Source: Kitasatospora phosalacinea (GTDB lineage: Bacteria; Actinomycetota; Actinomycetes; Streptomycetales; Streptomycetaceae). From it: 64,000 nucleotides of DNA. This document shows positions 32,720 to 40,464 of the stretch, in pieces (position 1 is the stretch's first letter; every line of letters begins with the position of its first letter). The DNA is taken from contig NZ_JNYE01000007.1 of NCBI RefSeq assembly GCF_000717185.1, positions 1 through 64,000 of the forward strand. The letters are read 5' to 3'. The notes under the pieces were generated by a model. The model did not search any database and was not told the DNA's origin. It saw only the letters and a program-made list of their open reading frames with translations. Position numbers and translations under genes: made by a program.

Positions 32720-32786
32720 GTTTGAACTGCCGACTTTTGCGCGCTGCTCACCCCGCTCTGACCAGGCGTCATGCCGTCACCCCCTG

Positions 32787-33692
32787 TCATCGTTGGCCAT
32801 TCGTTGGCACCATCGGACGGCCCACAGACGGCCCGGCAGCACTATCGGGCGTGAAGGCTGTAAGCACTTCGTGGCAGTACAAGGACAACCGCTGGAGAGT
32901 GGGCAACAACGGCAGCAGCTGCGGGAGCGTGAAGTGAAGCCGAGCAAACCCGATGAAGCCGATTGTCTCCACAGAGCCCCACAGCTGCGCTCTGACCCGA
33001 GCCACCTCCGCTCCAACCGCAAGCCGGTGGTCCGCCCGGCTTAGGTCGATCACCTCAGCATCTGGATCGGGATCGCCCAGCCGCCCCGGGGCAAAGATGT
33101 GCTCGCCGTCGATTACCTCAATCCACGGCGGAAGCGTAAGTCGAGTAGGGATTGAACTAAATCCGCTTACCGCAGGGTCAATATCAACGATATTTCGATG
33201 CTTATCATGATTGGAAAGTTTTGCCAGCTGCTCAGCCTGGTGCACATACTCTCCAGGCCAGCTATCGGCACGCCCATTCACACCTTTACACGGTTGAAAT
33301 TCATGCACCTGACCCCAGACCTGCGACCCCAGATAGTCCGGCTTCGTGCAGGACAAGCCGTTCGTCTTGCAGACGCGAAACTTCACACGCAAAGGGTCTC
33401 TTGGCGGGCCTTGTAGCTGGGCGAGCTGCCACATGAGGTGGTCCAGTGAGGTGCGGAGATTATTGATTACATCTCCGGCTCGCAGACTGAGCTCTTCGAC
33501 AATCTCCTGAATATCAGGCACACGGGAGATTCGCACGACGTGAAATCCCGCGACAGGGTCGAAATGGGCAGCCAGGGGAGTAGACTCCGCAAGGCCCCTA
33601 TCCTGCGCTTCCACATAAGCCGCTAGCGCTTCGAACTGCGCGCAGGCGTGTCGATACTTGGCCCATGCGGACCTCAGGTCTACCTCTACCAT
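32787..33692 (-). CDS. Hypothetical protein with a HEPN-like RxxxxH motif (low-GC cargo)
   Basis: 301 residues, all-helical at the N-terminus. INNLRTSLDHLMWQL (residues about 77-91) contains Arg-x4-His in the style of HEPN ribonucleases, and NHDKHRNIVDI follows near 165. Homologous hypothetical proteins with LR..LDHL and NHDKHR motifs are common in bacteria without known function. The gene is visibly more AT-rich than all others here (for example ATATTTCGATGCTTATCATG near 33190), so recent acquisition is likely. Its last codons overlap the left 21-bp arm repeat. No operon partner. A defence or toxin role is a guess. Confidence 0.7.
   Translation of the reverse strand: MVEVDLRSAWAKYRHACAQFEALAAYVEAQDRGLAESTPLAAHFDPVAGFHVVRISRVPDIQEIVEELSLRAGDVINNLRTSLDHLMWQLAQLQGPPRDPLRVKFRVCKTNGLSCTKPDYLGSQVWGQVHEFQPCKGVNGRADSWPGEYVHQAEQLAKLSNHDKHRNIVDIDPAVSGFSSIPTRLTLPPWIEVIDGEHIFAPGRLGDPDPDAEVIDLSRADHRLAVGAEVARVRAQLWGSVETIGFIGFARLHFTLPQLLPLLPTLQRLSLYCHEVLTAFTPDSAAGPSVGRPMVPTNGQR
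32816..32836 (+). repeat. Left 21-bp direct repeat, probable integrase arm site
   Basis: Two GACGGCCC blocks separated by ACA and followed by GG, identical to 41702-41722, about 95 bp inside attL. Confidence 0.7.
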
Positions 33693-33767
33693 TGAACCCG
33701 CCCTGGCTACCCAATCTCAAGCAAGATGTTGAAGAATAGCGCCCACGCGAGCTGGCTGGCGAGCGTT

Positions 33768-34577
33768 TTATGAAAGTCGGCAGAACGCCACGGCCGCATC
33801 GTCTCCGGACTTGAACCGGGGCCAGCGTCGACCGTCCGGGTCAGTAGCTTCGACCTCCCGAACCGCAGAGATCAGCCCGCTGGCGTCGCGCTCCCAAAGG
33901 ATGCCGAACACGTCTGCCCACGTCGCCACCTGGTAGTCGGTGACCAGCCGGGCGGCCCCGTCCGACATGACCGCCACCGCCTGGACGCCGGCCAGCGACA
34001 CGGACCCGGTCAGAGCGTGTCCAGCAGCGTCGCCGCTTCCGGCGGCCACCCAGTAGCCCCCGGGGGCGTTCCGGGTGAGTCGCTGAGCCTCCACCATGCG
34101 GCGGACGCTCTCCGCATGCTCCGGTGTTCCGGTGGCGAAGCGCTGCGTCTCCGCCCGAAGCTCCGGGACGACGGTGTCCACCCGGAGGTCGGTCTTCACC
34201 GTGTACTCGTCGCCCCGCTCGAAGACGATCGGCGAGTCGGCGAGCACCAGGTAGTCCAGCGTCGCCGCACCAGCCCGGACGATCGAGACCGTTGCTGAGG
34301 GCGTGCCGGGGTTGGCCAAGTCACACTCAGGGTGGAGCCCGGCCACCTGGTCGAGGGCTCGGGCCAGCCCATCGGCCAGCGGCCGGCCGGAGTCGGCCAG
34401 CGCGCCGACCAAGTGGCCGCCAAGCTGGGCGACGTACCAGGGCACGCCGTGCCGACAGCCGGTGTCGAGCCCGGCGGTGCTCAGCCCGTCCAGGACGACG
34501 GCGAGCGACGTCGTGGCACCCACCCAGTCCTCGTTGGGATTCGGGCCGCCGGGGGCGGTAGCGATGGAGACGCGCAT
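33768..34577 (-). CDS. PP2C-like protein phosphatase domain protein
   Basis: 269 residues starting MRVSIATAPGGPNPNEDWVGA. A metal-binding Asp-Gly in LAVVLDGLS (about residue 30), a central VAVMSDGAARL and a C-terminal KSGDDAAVAF fit the PP2C fold of metal-dependent Ser/Thr phosphatases. A few canonical motifs are loose, so activity is not certain. The ATG starts 1 nt after the stop of the HTH protein gene, so the two are translationally coupled. Confidence 0.75.
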   Translation of the reverse strand: MRVSIATAPGGPNPNEDWVGATTSLAVVLDGLSTAGLDTGCRHGVPWYVAQLGGHLVGALADSGRPLADGLARALDQVAGLHPECDLANPGTPSATVSIVRAGAATLDYLVLADSPIVFERGDEYTVKTDLRVDTVVPELRAETQRFATGTPEHAESVRRMVEAQRLTRNAPGGYWVAAGSGDAAGHALTGSVSLAGVQAVAVMSDGAARLVTDYQVATWADVFGILWERDASGLISAVREVEATDPDGRRWPRFKSGDDAAVAFCRLS

Positions 34578-34578
34578 G

Positions 34579-35424
34579 TCAGCCCTCGTGTCGGTAGATC
34601 GGGGTGATACGGGTGCTCTCCAGGACGTCCAGCGTCTCCGGGTCGTACCGGCAGGAGATGAGCGTGGAGAAGCGCTTCGTCCGGACGTCGCGGTACAGCT
34701 CGCCCAGGTGGTTCTCCAGGTAGTGCACCACTCCGTTCGCGCCGATCGAGTGGATGCCCGCGATGTACAGGAAGGTGCCCTTGCCGTCGAGGCGGGGCAG
34801 CCTGGCCAGGTAGCCGACGTCCCCGGCCGTCCCGCCTTCGTCGAGCGGAGAGCGGTGCTCGGTCTCCGTACGCAGGTCCACCAGGTGCCAGGCCCGGTCC
34901 TTGCGGAAGCGCAGGTTGTCGTCACCTTCGAGCACCTGGGCGATGATCGGGGACAGCCTCGGCCCGCAGACCACCACCAGGTGTTCCCGGTTGAGGTTCA
35001 CGATCCCGGACGGCGGAACTACCTCGTAGTCGGAGTCGAGCTTCAGACCCGCGAACAGCTTCCGCAGATGCTCGTAGTTCTTCAGGTCTTCCCTGGTCAC
35101 GACCTCGCTGGGGTTCTGATCGGGAGACTTCCCCGCCTCATACTTCCCACCAAGGGCAACGGTCATCGGCCCCAAGCCGAAGAAGGCCCGCTCCGGCGCC
35201 GGGCCAGCCGACGCGAGCTGCCCAACACGCCCACGGCTCACGCCGAGCAGGGCGGCGATCTCGGTCTGCGACATGCCCGATGCGGACGCTTCCTCGATCG
35301 CCTCGCGCCGGACGCGAGACAGCTCCACCACCCGGTTCTGGTAGTCGGCCATCAGGGCGATCGCCGCCTTGGCCCGTTCGATCGGGACCGCCACGCCGGC
35401 CACTCGCTCAAGCTCCTCGTGCAT
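34579..35424 (-). CDS. HTH protein with a C-terminal ligand-binding-like domain
   Basis: 281 residues from the ATG at 35424. Residues 25-70 contain a helix-turn-helix of sigma-region-4 or Xre type (ASGMSQTEIAALLGVSRGRVGQL). The C-terminal half (about 110-275) is alpha/beta with REHLVVVCGPRLSPIIAQVLEGD, DVGYLARLPRLDGKGTFLYIAGIHSIGANGVVHYL, resembling nucleotide- or metabolite-sensing domains of Streptomyces regulators whose ligand I cannot name. With the coupled PP2C-like gene it may form a sensing and phosphorylation switch. Divergent from the 35648 gene across an operator-like region. Confidence 0.72.
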   Translation of the reverse strand: MHEELERVAGVAVPIERAKAAIALMADYQNRVVELSRVRREAIEEASASGMSQTEIAALLGVSRGRVGQLASAGPAPERAFFGLGPMTVALGGKYEAGKSPDQNPSEVVTREDLKNYEHLRKLFAGLKLDSDYEVVPPSGIVNLNREHLVVVCGPRLSPIIAQVLEGDDNLRFRKDRAWHLVDLRTETEHRSPLDEGGTAGDVGYLARLPRLDGKGTFLYIAGIHSIGANGVVHYLENHLGELYRDVRTKRFSTLISCRYDPETLDVLESTRITPIYRHEG

Positions 35425-35439
35425 CTTGATCCCTTCACC

Positions 35440-35538
35440 GCTTAGGGGGGCGAAGCAAGAGTATCGCAAGGGGGACTTGACGGGCAGTTGCCGCCTGCCT
35501 ACCTTGGGTGCCAGAAGGAAGCGCAAGCCCCCCTAAGC
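35440..35538. promoter_or_regulatory. Divergent control region with 12-bp inverted repeat arms
   Basis: GCTTAGGGGGGC (35440-35451) and its exact complement GCCCCCCTAAGC (35527-35538) flank the promoter region between the HTH gene and the rightward genes. A likely operator pair; looping is possible. Confidence 0.6.
35477..35505 (+). promoter_or_regulatory. HrdB-type promoter of the rightward genes
   Basis: TTGACG (35477-35482), 17-bp spacer, TACCTT (35500-35505), lying between the two 12-bp operator arms. The same -10 and spacing occur at the AICE promoter 9675-9703. Confidence 0.7.
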
Positions 35539-35647
35539 ACCAAGGGTGGGGCAAGTTAGTGCGCCTCTGAGCTGCGTAAATGTGATGGAGCGACGCCCAA
35601 TCCGCCAAGAAAGACCGTCGCTCCAACCCCTCGAAGGGAGTTCCATC

Positions 35648-36103
35648 ATGCACGGAACGCTGGTCACCGAGCCACTGACCATGGGGTCGATCCGTTCGCA
35701 GGTGAACGTGTTCGGCGAGCCGGAGGCCGAGGAGCAGGAGCCGCGTGTGGCGGTGCAGATGACCTTGCACCTGTCGTTCGCGGAGATCCTGGGCCGTCTG
35801 CTGTTCACCCCGGGTGCGCTGCTGATGCGCGAGGACCTGGAGAGCGGCAGCGAGGCGAAGATCGTGGAGTGCCTGTGGTTCGCCATGGCCCAGACCGGCC
35901 TGGACGCGGCGGAGGACTTCGCCCACCTGGCGCTGGACGTCTACGAGGGGCGTCGGCGCGGTGAGCTGCACGACTTCGCGGTGCGTCTGGGCGCGGCGGT
36001 GACGCGGATCTTCGGGGTGAGTGCCCCGGAGCCGCCGGCGTCGGCTGCGGTGTTCGTCCCGGCTCTGTCGCTGGTGCGCGGCGTGAAGGCGGTGGCGGTG
36101 TGA
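35648..36103 (+). CDS. Hypothetical protein of the gpmA element
   Basis: 151 residues, MHGTLVTEPLTMGSIRSQVN..., start chosen at the ATG with GAAGGGAG upstream. Mostly helical (LSFAEILGRLLFTPGALLMREDLESG), no membrane segment or catalytic motif. Its TGA overlaps the GTG of the next gene, so it works with that regulator. Family not recognised. Confidence 0.7.
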   Translation: MHGTLVTEPLTMGSIRSQVNVFGEPEAEEQEPRVAVQMTLHLSFAEILGRLLFTPGALLMREDLESGSEAKIVECLWFAMAQTGLDAAEDFAHLALDVYEGRRRGELHDFAVRLGAAVTRIFGVSAPEPPASAAVFVPALSLVRGVKAVAV

Positions 36104-36867
36104 GTACGGCGACGCTGACGGCGGGCAATGCCCGTCTGCGGGCCGCGCTGGTGGCCTCCGGGCTGACGGTGGACGCGCTGGCCGAAGCGATCCGGATGGA
36201 CCCGCGCACGGTGGAGCGGTGGATGAACGAGCCGGGCCGCATGCCCCACGCCCGGCACGCCATGGCGGCGGCGAAGCTGCTGCACGCCGACCCCTACGAG
36301 CTGTGGCCCACCCTGGGCTCCCGCCGCCGGGCGCAGGCCGAGCCCCAAGAGGAGGTGCTGTCCTGGTACCCGAACCGCAGCGCGGTCCCGGCCGCCCTGT
36401 GGAGCCAGCTCCTCGACAAGGCCGCCGACCGGATCGACATCACCGTCTCGTGCGGACTGTTCCTGGGGGACGTGGTGCCGGACCTGGTGGCCGTCCTGGC
36501 CCGCCGGGCCCGCGCCGGGGTGCGGGTGCGCCTGGCGCTGCCCGACCCGACCGGCGCCGCCACCCAGCACGAGGCCACGCGGCTGCTGCTGATCGAGGAC
36601 CTGTTCGCCGTCCTTCAGGACGTGCCCGGGGTGCGGCTGTTCCGTCACCACGGGGTGGCCAACGACGTGATCCGCGCCGACGACGACCTGTTGGTGTCGC
36701 CGAAGGTGGACGGCGCCCCGGCCGCCGCCTGCCCCGTGCTTCACCTCCACCGGCTGGAGCGGGCCCCGTTCACCGGCACGTTCCTGCTGGGCCTGGACCA
36801 CGTCTTCGCCACCGCCCTGCCCCGCGACCACCGCTGGACCCTCACCCCCGGCCACACCCGCCCCTGA
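36100..36867 (+). CDS. XRE-type HTH regulator with PLD-like C-terminal domain
   Basis: 255 residues from a GTG overlapping the previous stop. Residues 10-65 form a helix-turn-helix (SGLTVDALAEAIRMDPRTVERWM). The rest resembles phospholipase-D-like domains of Streptomyces regulators (ADRIDITVSCGLFLGDVVPDLV, LARRARAGVRVRLALPDPTG) but the HKD catalytic motif is missing, so it is probably a sensor. Likely the element's maintenance regulator. Confidence 0.75.
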   Translation: MSTATLTAGNARLRAALVASGLTVDALAEAIRMDPRTVERWMNEPGRMPHARHAMAAAKLLHADPYELWPTLGSRRRAQAEPQEEVLSWYPNRSAVPAALWSQLLDKAADRIDITVSCGLFLGDVVPDLVAVLARRARAGVRVRLALPDPTGAATQHEATRLLLIEDLFAVLQDVPGVRLFRHHGVANDVIRADDDLLVSPKVDGAPAAACPVLHLHRLERAPFTGTFLLGLDHVFATALPRDHRWTLTPGHTRP

Positions 36868-37245
36868 CCTGCTCACGGGCGCTCACCGGGCGCTCACCGA
36901 AGCCGGGTTGAAGCCCGCCGGGGTGCCGCTGAAACGGGGAGCGGTGGACCTGAAACCGGGCCCGCCGTCGCCGAAGCGGACACCCCCGGCACGGGCGCTC
37001 ACGGCCCGCTCACCGAAGCGGCCCAAGCCGCCGCCGAAGCGCCGGGGGCCGTTCCTGAAACGCCGGGGGTTGCCGCCGAAGCGGGCGCGGCCGGACCTGA
37101 AACGGCCACCCTCCCGCCGGGATTCACGGGGCGCTCACGGCCCGCTCACCGGAGCGCGGTCGAAGCTCCGGGAGCCGTGGCCGAAGCTCCGGGGGCTGCC
37201 GCTGAAACGCACGCCGCCGGGCCTGAAACGGCCCCGAAGCCCCCA
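36868..37245. repeat. Clustered short repeats upstream of the replication gene (family 1)
   Basis: Six CTGAAAC boxes, about eight CCGAAGC/TCGAAGC boxes and eight CGCTCAC-type boxes alternate. The inverse GTGAGCG boxes recur at 37360-37530 beyond a long hairpin. Iteron-like origin organisation. Confidence 0.7.
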
Positions 37246-37342
37246 CTCCTTAAGAGCGCTTCTCCGCCCCGCTCCGCACAAGCGGCTGGCCGGGGCAGAG
37301 CGGCCCGCCGACCCGACCGGCGGGGTGGGGAAGCGCTCTTAA
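36908..37342 (+). CDS. Possible Lys/Arg/Pro-rich repeat protein (doubtful)
   Basis: A 144-codon frame from TTG in which nearly all CTGAAA and CCGAAG boxes fall in phase and read LKR, PKR or SPKR every 8-10 residues, like a small SPKK-type chromatin-binding protein. There is no ribosome-binding site, and the end runs into the hairpin. It is more probably iteron DNA whose spacing happens to be in multiples of three, but the constant phase deserves mention. Confidence 0.2.
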   Translation: MKPAGVPLKRGAVDLKPGPPSPKRTPPARALTARSPKRPKPPPKRRGPFLKRRGLPPKRARPDLKRPPSRRDSRGAHGPLTGARSKLREPWPKLRGLPLKRTPPGLKRPRSPHSLRALLRPAPHKRLAGAERPADPTGGVGKRS

Positions 37343-37346
37343 GGAG
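37246..37346. repeat. 17-bp perfect inverted repeat with internal stem
   Basis: CTCCTTAAGAGCGCTTC (37246-37262) is exactly complementary to 37330-37346. The 67-nt spacer contains a CCCGCC/GGCGGG stem. It separates the CGCTCAC boxes from their inverse copies. Confidence 0.8.
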
Positions 37347-37570
37347 GGGGCAGCCCGGCCCGGTGAGCACCCGTGAACACGCCCGACCAACCACCCGACC
37401 GATCCGACCACCGCACCCGATCCCGACGCCCGCACAGCCCCGACTCCGGCCCTGCTCCGCCGCCCGTCCGATCGGCCCGTGAGCGGGTGGTGAGCGGCCG
37501 TGAGCGCTCGTGAGGATCGGCCGATCGCGGCAGGTGGGACACCGACCGACCACCCGACCCCGGAGACGAC

Positions 37571-38899
37571 ATGCGACCACCGCAGGACCTCCTCCCGGCC
37601 CCCGACACCACCCGACCAACCCCCAGCGGTAACCCGTTCTACGACCCGACCGACACCGCCGACCGCCCCACCCGGCCCGGCCCCGTCCCCGACCCCGAGG
37701 TGTTCTGCGGCTGGGTCGGCGAGACCGTGCGCGCCCTCGACGCGACCACGGAGGCCGATCCGGTCGGCATCCTGGTCAACCTGCTCTCCGCCGGCGGGGC
37801 CGTGATCGGCCCGGGGCCGTTCCTGTGGATCGGCAACGACCGCCACCCCGCCCTGATCTGGGCGCTGACCGTCGGCGCCACGGCGGCGGGCAGGAAGGGT
37901 GCGGCGTCGAACACGGTGCGCCGCCTGTTCAAGGCCGCCGTCCCGGCGTTCGTCGCCGACAACACCCCCACCGGCCTCTCCTCCGGCGAGGGCCTGATCG
38001 AGGCCGTGCGCGACGGGGAGACCGATCCGAAGACCGGCAAGGAGACGGCGGGGGTGGTGGACAAGCGGCTGTGGGTGGTGGAGTCGGAGTACGGCATCAC
38101 CATGGCCCGCGCCCGCCGCGAGGGCTCCTCGCTGGGCGGGGTGCTGCGGCAGGCGTGGAACGGCGAGGACCTCGGCGTGATGAACCGCGAGGCCCTGCGC
38201 GCCACCGCCCCCCACATCGCCCTCATCGGCCACATCAGCCCCCGGGAGCTGCGCGCCAAGATGCAGGACTCCGAGATGGCCGGAGGCACCTACAACCGCT
38301 TCCTGCCGGTGTTCGTGCACCGCAACCTCTTGCTGCCCGACGCCACCGGCGCGCCGGAGGCCCTGGTGAACAACCTCGCCGCCGCCTGGCGCACCGTCCT
38401 GGACGACGCCCGCCGCGTCGGCGAAGTCCAACTCACAGACCAGGCAGCGGAGTTGTGGCGTAGCGAGGTGTACCCGGCGCTGTCCGGCGAGGAGGACGGG
38501 GACGGCCCGCTGGCGGAGTTCACCGCCCGCGCCGCCCCGTACACCAAGCGCACCGCCATGGTCTACGCCCTCCTCGACCACCGCGACACCATCGGCGAAG
38601 ACCACCTCCGGGCCGCGTGGGCGCTCATCCGCTACGCCCGCGCTAGCGCCGCCCACATCTTGGGGCCCGCCGCGAACACCACCGGCGATCCGGACCTGGA
38701 CAAGCTCGCCAGGGCCGTGCGCGAGGCCGGGGCGGCCGGGCTGAGCGGGGACGAGGTGTACCGGCTGTTCAAGCGCCGCACCGCCCCCTGGCGGGCCGAA
38801 CTGACCTCCCGGCTGTGCGAGTTGCCCGGCTACGCGGCCGCGCAGGTGCCCGGCGACGGACGCCACCGCACCGTCTACCTCTTCGCACCCCCGGGGTGA
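37571..38899 (+). CDS. DUF3987-like replication protein (primase-helicase type)
   Basis: 442 residues. HPALIWALTVGATAAGRKGAASN (about 94-116) is a modified P-loop; TGLSSGEGLIEAVRDGE, LWVVESEYGITMARARREGSSLGGVLRQAWNGE and HIALIGHISPRELRAKM follow the order of DUF3987 proteins found in plasmids and prophages. The C-terminal 80 residues look like a winged helix (LSGDEVYRLFKRRTAPWRAEL). GGAGA lies 5 nt upstream of the ATG. With repeat arrays on both sides, it is the element's presumed replication protein. No primase catalytic domain is visible. Confidence 0.78.
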   Translation: MRPPQDLLPAPDTTRPTPSGNPFYDPTDTADRPTRPGPVPDPEVFCGWVGETVRALDATTEADPVGILVNLLSAGGAVIGPGPFLWIGNDRHPALIWALTVGATAAGRKGAASNTVRRLFKAAVPAFVADNTPTGLSSGEGLIEAVRDGETDPKTGKETAGVVDKRLWVVESEYGITMARARREGSSLGGVLRQAWNGEDLGVMNREALRATAPHIALIGHISPRELRAKMQDSEMAGGTYNRFLPVFVHRNLLLPDATGAPEALVNNLAAAWRTVLDDARRVGEVQLTDQAAELWRSEVYPALSGEEDGDGPLAEFTARAAPYTKRTAMVYALLDHRDTIGEDHLRAAWALIRYARASAAHILGPAANTTGDPDLDKLARAVREAGAAGLSGDEVYRLFKRRTAPWRAELTSRLCELPGYAAAQVPGDGRHRTVYLFAPPG

Positions 38900-39087
38900 A
38901 AAGGGTGGAAAGGTTGGAAAGCCCCCTGACCTGCGAAAACACCGGGTGCCAGGGGTGGTGGAAAGGGGTGCCAAGCCCCCGGCCCCAGCAGGCCGACCCC
39001 CCTTTCCACCCCTTTCCACCCACCTTTCCACCAGACAAAACCCCAGGTCAGCACCCTTAACAACCTTTCCACCCTTTCCACCCCGCC
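38899..39087. repeat. GGTGGAAAGG repeat array in both orientations (family 2)
   Basis: Three GGTGGAAAGG-like boxes on the left (38900-38965) face about five CCTTTCCACC boxes on the right (39000-39085), giving a symmetric array just after the replication gene. Confidence 0.8.
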
Positions 39088-39106
39088 CCGAACGGAGAAC
39101 CCCGCC

Positions 39107-39250
39107 ATGCCCACCGCCACCGCCACGAACCGCCCCGCCGGCCGACCCCGACCGTCCAGAACACCGGCCACGACCCCCCGCGCCCGCTCCCCACCACGCT
39201 TCGGCAAGACCCCCGGAATCCTCGCTAGAGCTAGCATCCGGCCCCGCTAG
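39107..39250 (+). CDS. Possible small basic peptide
   Basis: 47 codons, MPTATATNRPAGRPRPSRTP..., with GGAGAA 8 nt before the ATG. Rich in Pro, Arg and Thr, no domain. It runs into the CTAG repeat array (ARASIRPR-stop). Weak candidate. Confidence 0.3.
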   Translation: MPTATATNRPAGRPRPSRTPATTPRARSPPRFGKTPGILARASIRPR

Positions 39251-39385
39251 ACCTAGCGACCCCGCTAGCGAGCCAAACCAGCCCTGAGCAGCTCTCTAGC
39301 GTCTAGCGTGGCCCGGCCCCGAACCCCGGGAAGCGGCCCACGGGCCCTTCCAGCACCCCCGGCGCCCGCCGCGCTAGAGCAGCCG
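39217..39385. repeat. CGCTAG/CTAGCG repeat cluster (family 3)
   Basis: About nine CTAG-centred boxes (CGCTAGAGCTAGC, CGCTAGACCTAGCG, CGCTAGCG, CTCTAGCGTCTAGCG, CGCGCTAGAG). CTAG is otherwise rare in GC-rich DNA, so the cluster is far from chance. Confidence 0.75.
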
Positions 39386-39451
39386 CCGCTCCCCGAACAG
39401 CAAGAAGAGCACCCGGGGCGCGCCGTGCTCCTCTTGCCCTTCCAGACCCCT

Positions 39452-39776
39452 CCGCCTGTCACCTGTCACCCCACCTCTTAAGAGGGGGTGCCAAGGCCGC
39501 CCGGAGCCTGAACCCCCGCTGTGACCTGCGGATTACAGGTGACAGACAGGTGACAGGCGACAGGTGACAGACAGGCCGGATGACAGGCCCGCACCACCCC
39601 GCCCGGCACCCGAACCACCCCTGTCCTGTCGCCTGTCGCCACCCCCGCAAAGGGGCCCCGTCCGCCTGCCGCACAGCCCCCGTCCCCCTCCCGACCTGCG
39701 AACGACAGGCGACAAGACAGGCGACAGGACAGGCCGCGCGACAGGACAGGCGACAGGCAACACGACAGGCCCGCAG
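39452..39776. repeat. GACAGG/CCTGTC repeat array (family 4)
   Basis: About twenty GACAGG or CCTGTC boxes in four blocks of alternating orientation: CCTGTC x2 (39452-39470), GACAGG x6-8 (39538-39590), CCTGTC x4 (39620-39650), GACAGG x8-9 (39705-39775). CACCTCTTAAGAGGGGGTG, a near-palindrome, lies in the first gap. Confidence 0.8.
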
Positions 39777-39940
39777 AAGAAGCCAACCCCCGCCTCGGGG
39801 GGAGCGGTTGGCCTCTTCACCACGGCCGACCGCCAGCCGTACCCAACCTCACCACCACAACCACCGTCCGGCCCCGGCCCGCACCAACCGCGACCACCAT
39901 CACGGAAAGTCACCGCCAAGCGAAGCAGGGACCACACCGT

Positions 39941-40113
39941 CTGACGCGTCAGACACCTTCTGACGGCTGACACCCAAATCCCTAGGTAACGCGTGCGCGC
40001 GACCCCCGTCAGACGCGTCTGACGCCCCGTCTGACACCCCTCTCTGACGCCTCTGACGCCCCTCCGAAGCAGCTCTCTGACACCCCGCCGGAGGGCGTTC
40101 TGACGCCCCTGAC
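39941..40113. repeat. TCTGACG/CGTCAGA repeat array (family 5)
   Basis: About twelve boxes of TCTGAC or GTCAGA, including the palindromes TCTGACGCGTCAGA and GTCAGACGCGTCTGAC, ending about 95 bp before the excisionase gene. Confidence 0.8.
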
Positions 40114-40207
40114 GCCAGCACTCCCGTCACCCGCAGTAACCCGGGACGGTCCCCAATCCGCCAGACAGACGGCCGCCCCCAACATCACCTCGAAGGAGAT
40201 CCGCCCC

Positions 40208-40462
40208 ATGACCAGCCGTCAGCGGCCCAGTGCCGCGCGACCGCTCAGCCTGGCCCCGTCCCAGGCCGCACCACCCGCCCTGCCGCAGCGCTACCTCAGC
40301 CCGGAGGACGTCGCCGCCCTGTTCGGCGTACCGCTGGAGACCGTCTACCAGTGGCGCCGCAAGCGCACCGGCCCGCCCGGGTTCCGCGTCGGCCGGCACC
40401 TGCGCTACGACCCCAACGCGGTTGCCCAGTGGGTGGCCGACCAGACCGGAGAGGCGGCCTGA
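40208..40462 (+). CDS. xis: Excisionase-type HTH protein
   Basis: 84 residues. A disordered 25-residue N-terminus precedes RYLSPEDVAALFGVPLETVYQWRRKRTGPPGFRVGRHLRYDPNAVAQWV, the MerR/helix-17 fold of excisionases. GAAGGAG lies upstream of the ATG. It ends 2 nt before the integrase ATG. Confidence 0.87.
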   Translation: MTSRQRPSAARPLSLAPSQAAPPALPQRYLSPEDVAALFGVPLETVYQWRRKRTGPPGFRVGRHLRYDPNAVAQWVADQTGEAA

Positions 40463-40464
40463 CC

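Noticed and set aside
39452..39776. CRISPR-like array of GACAGG words
   Set aside because: Units are only 6-10 bp, spacing is irregular, orientation alternates and no cas gene is present. Direct-repeat plus unique-spacer structure is missing.
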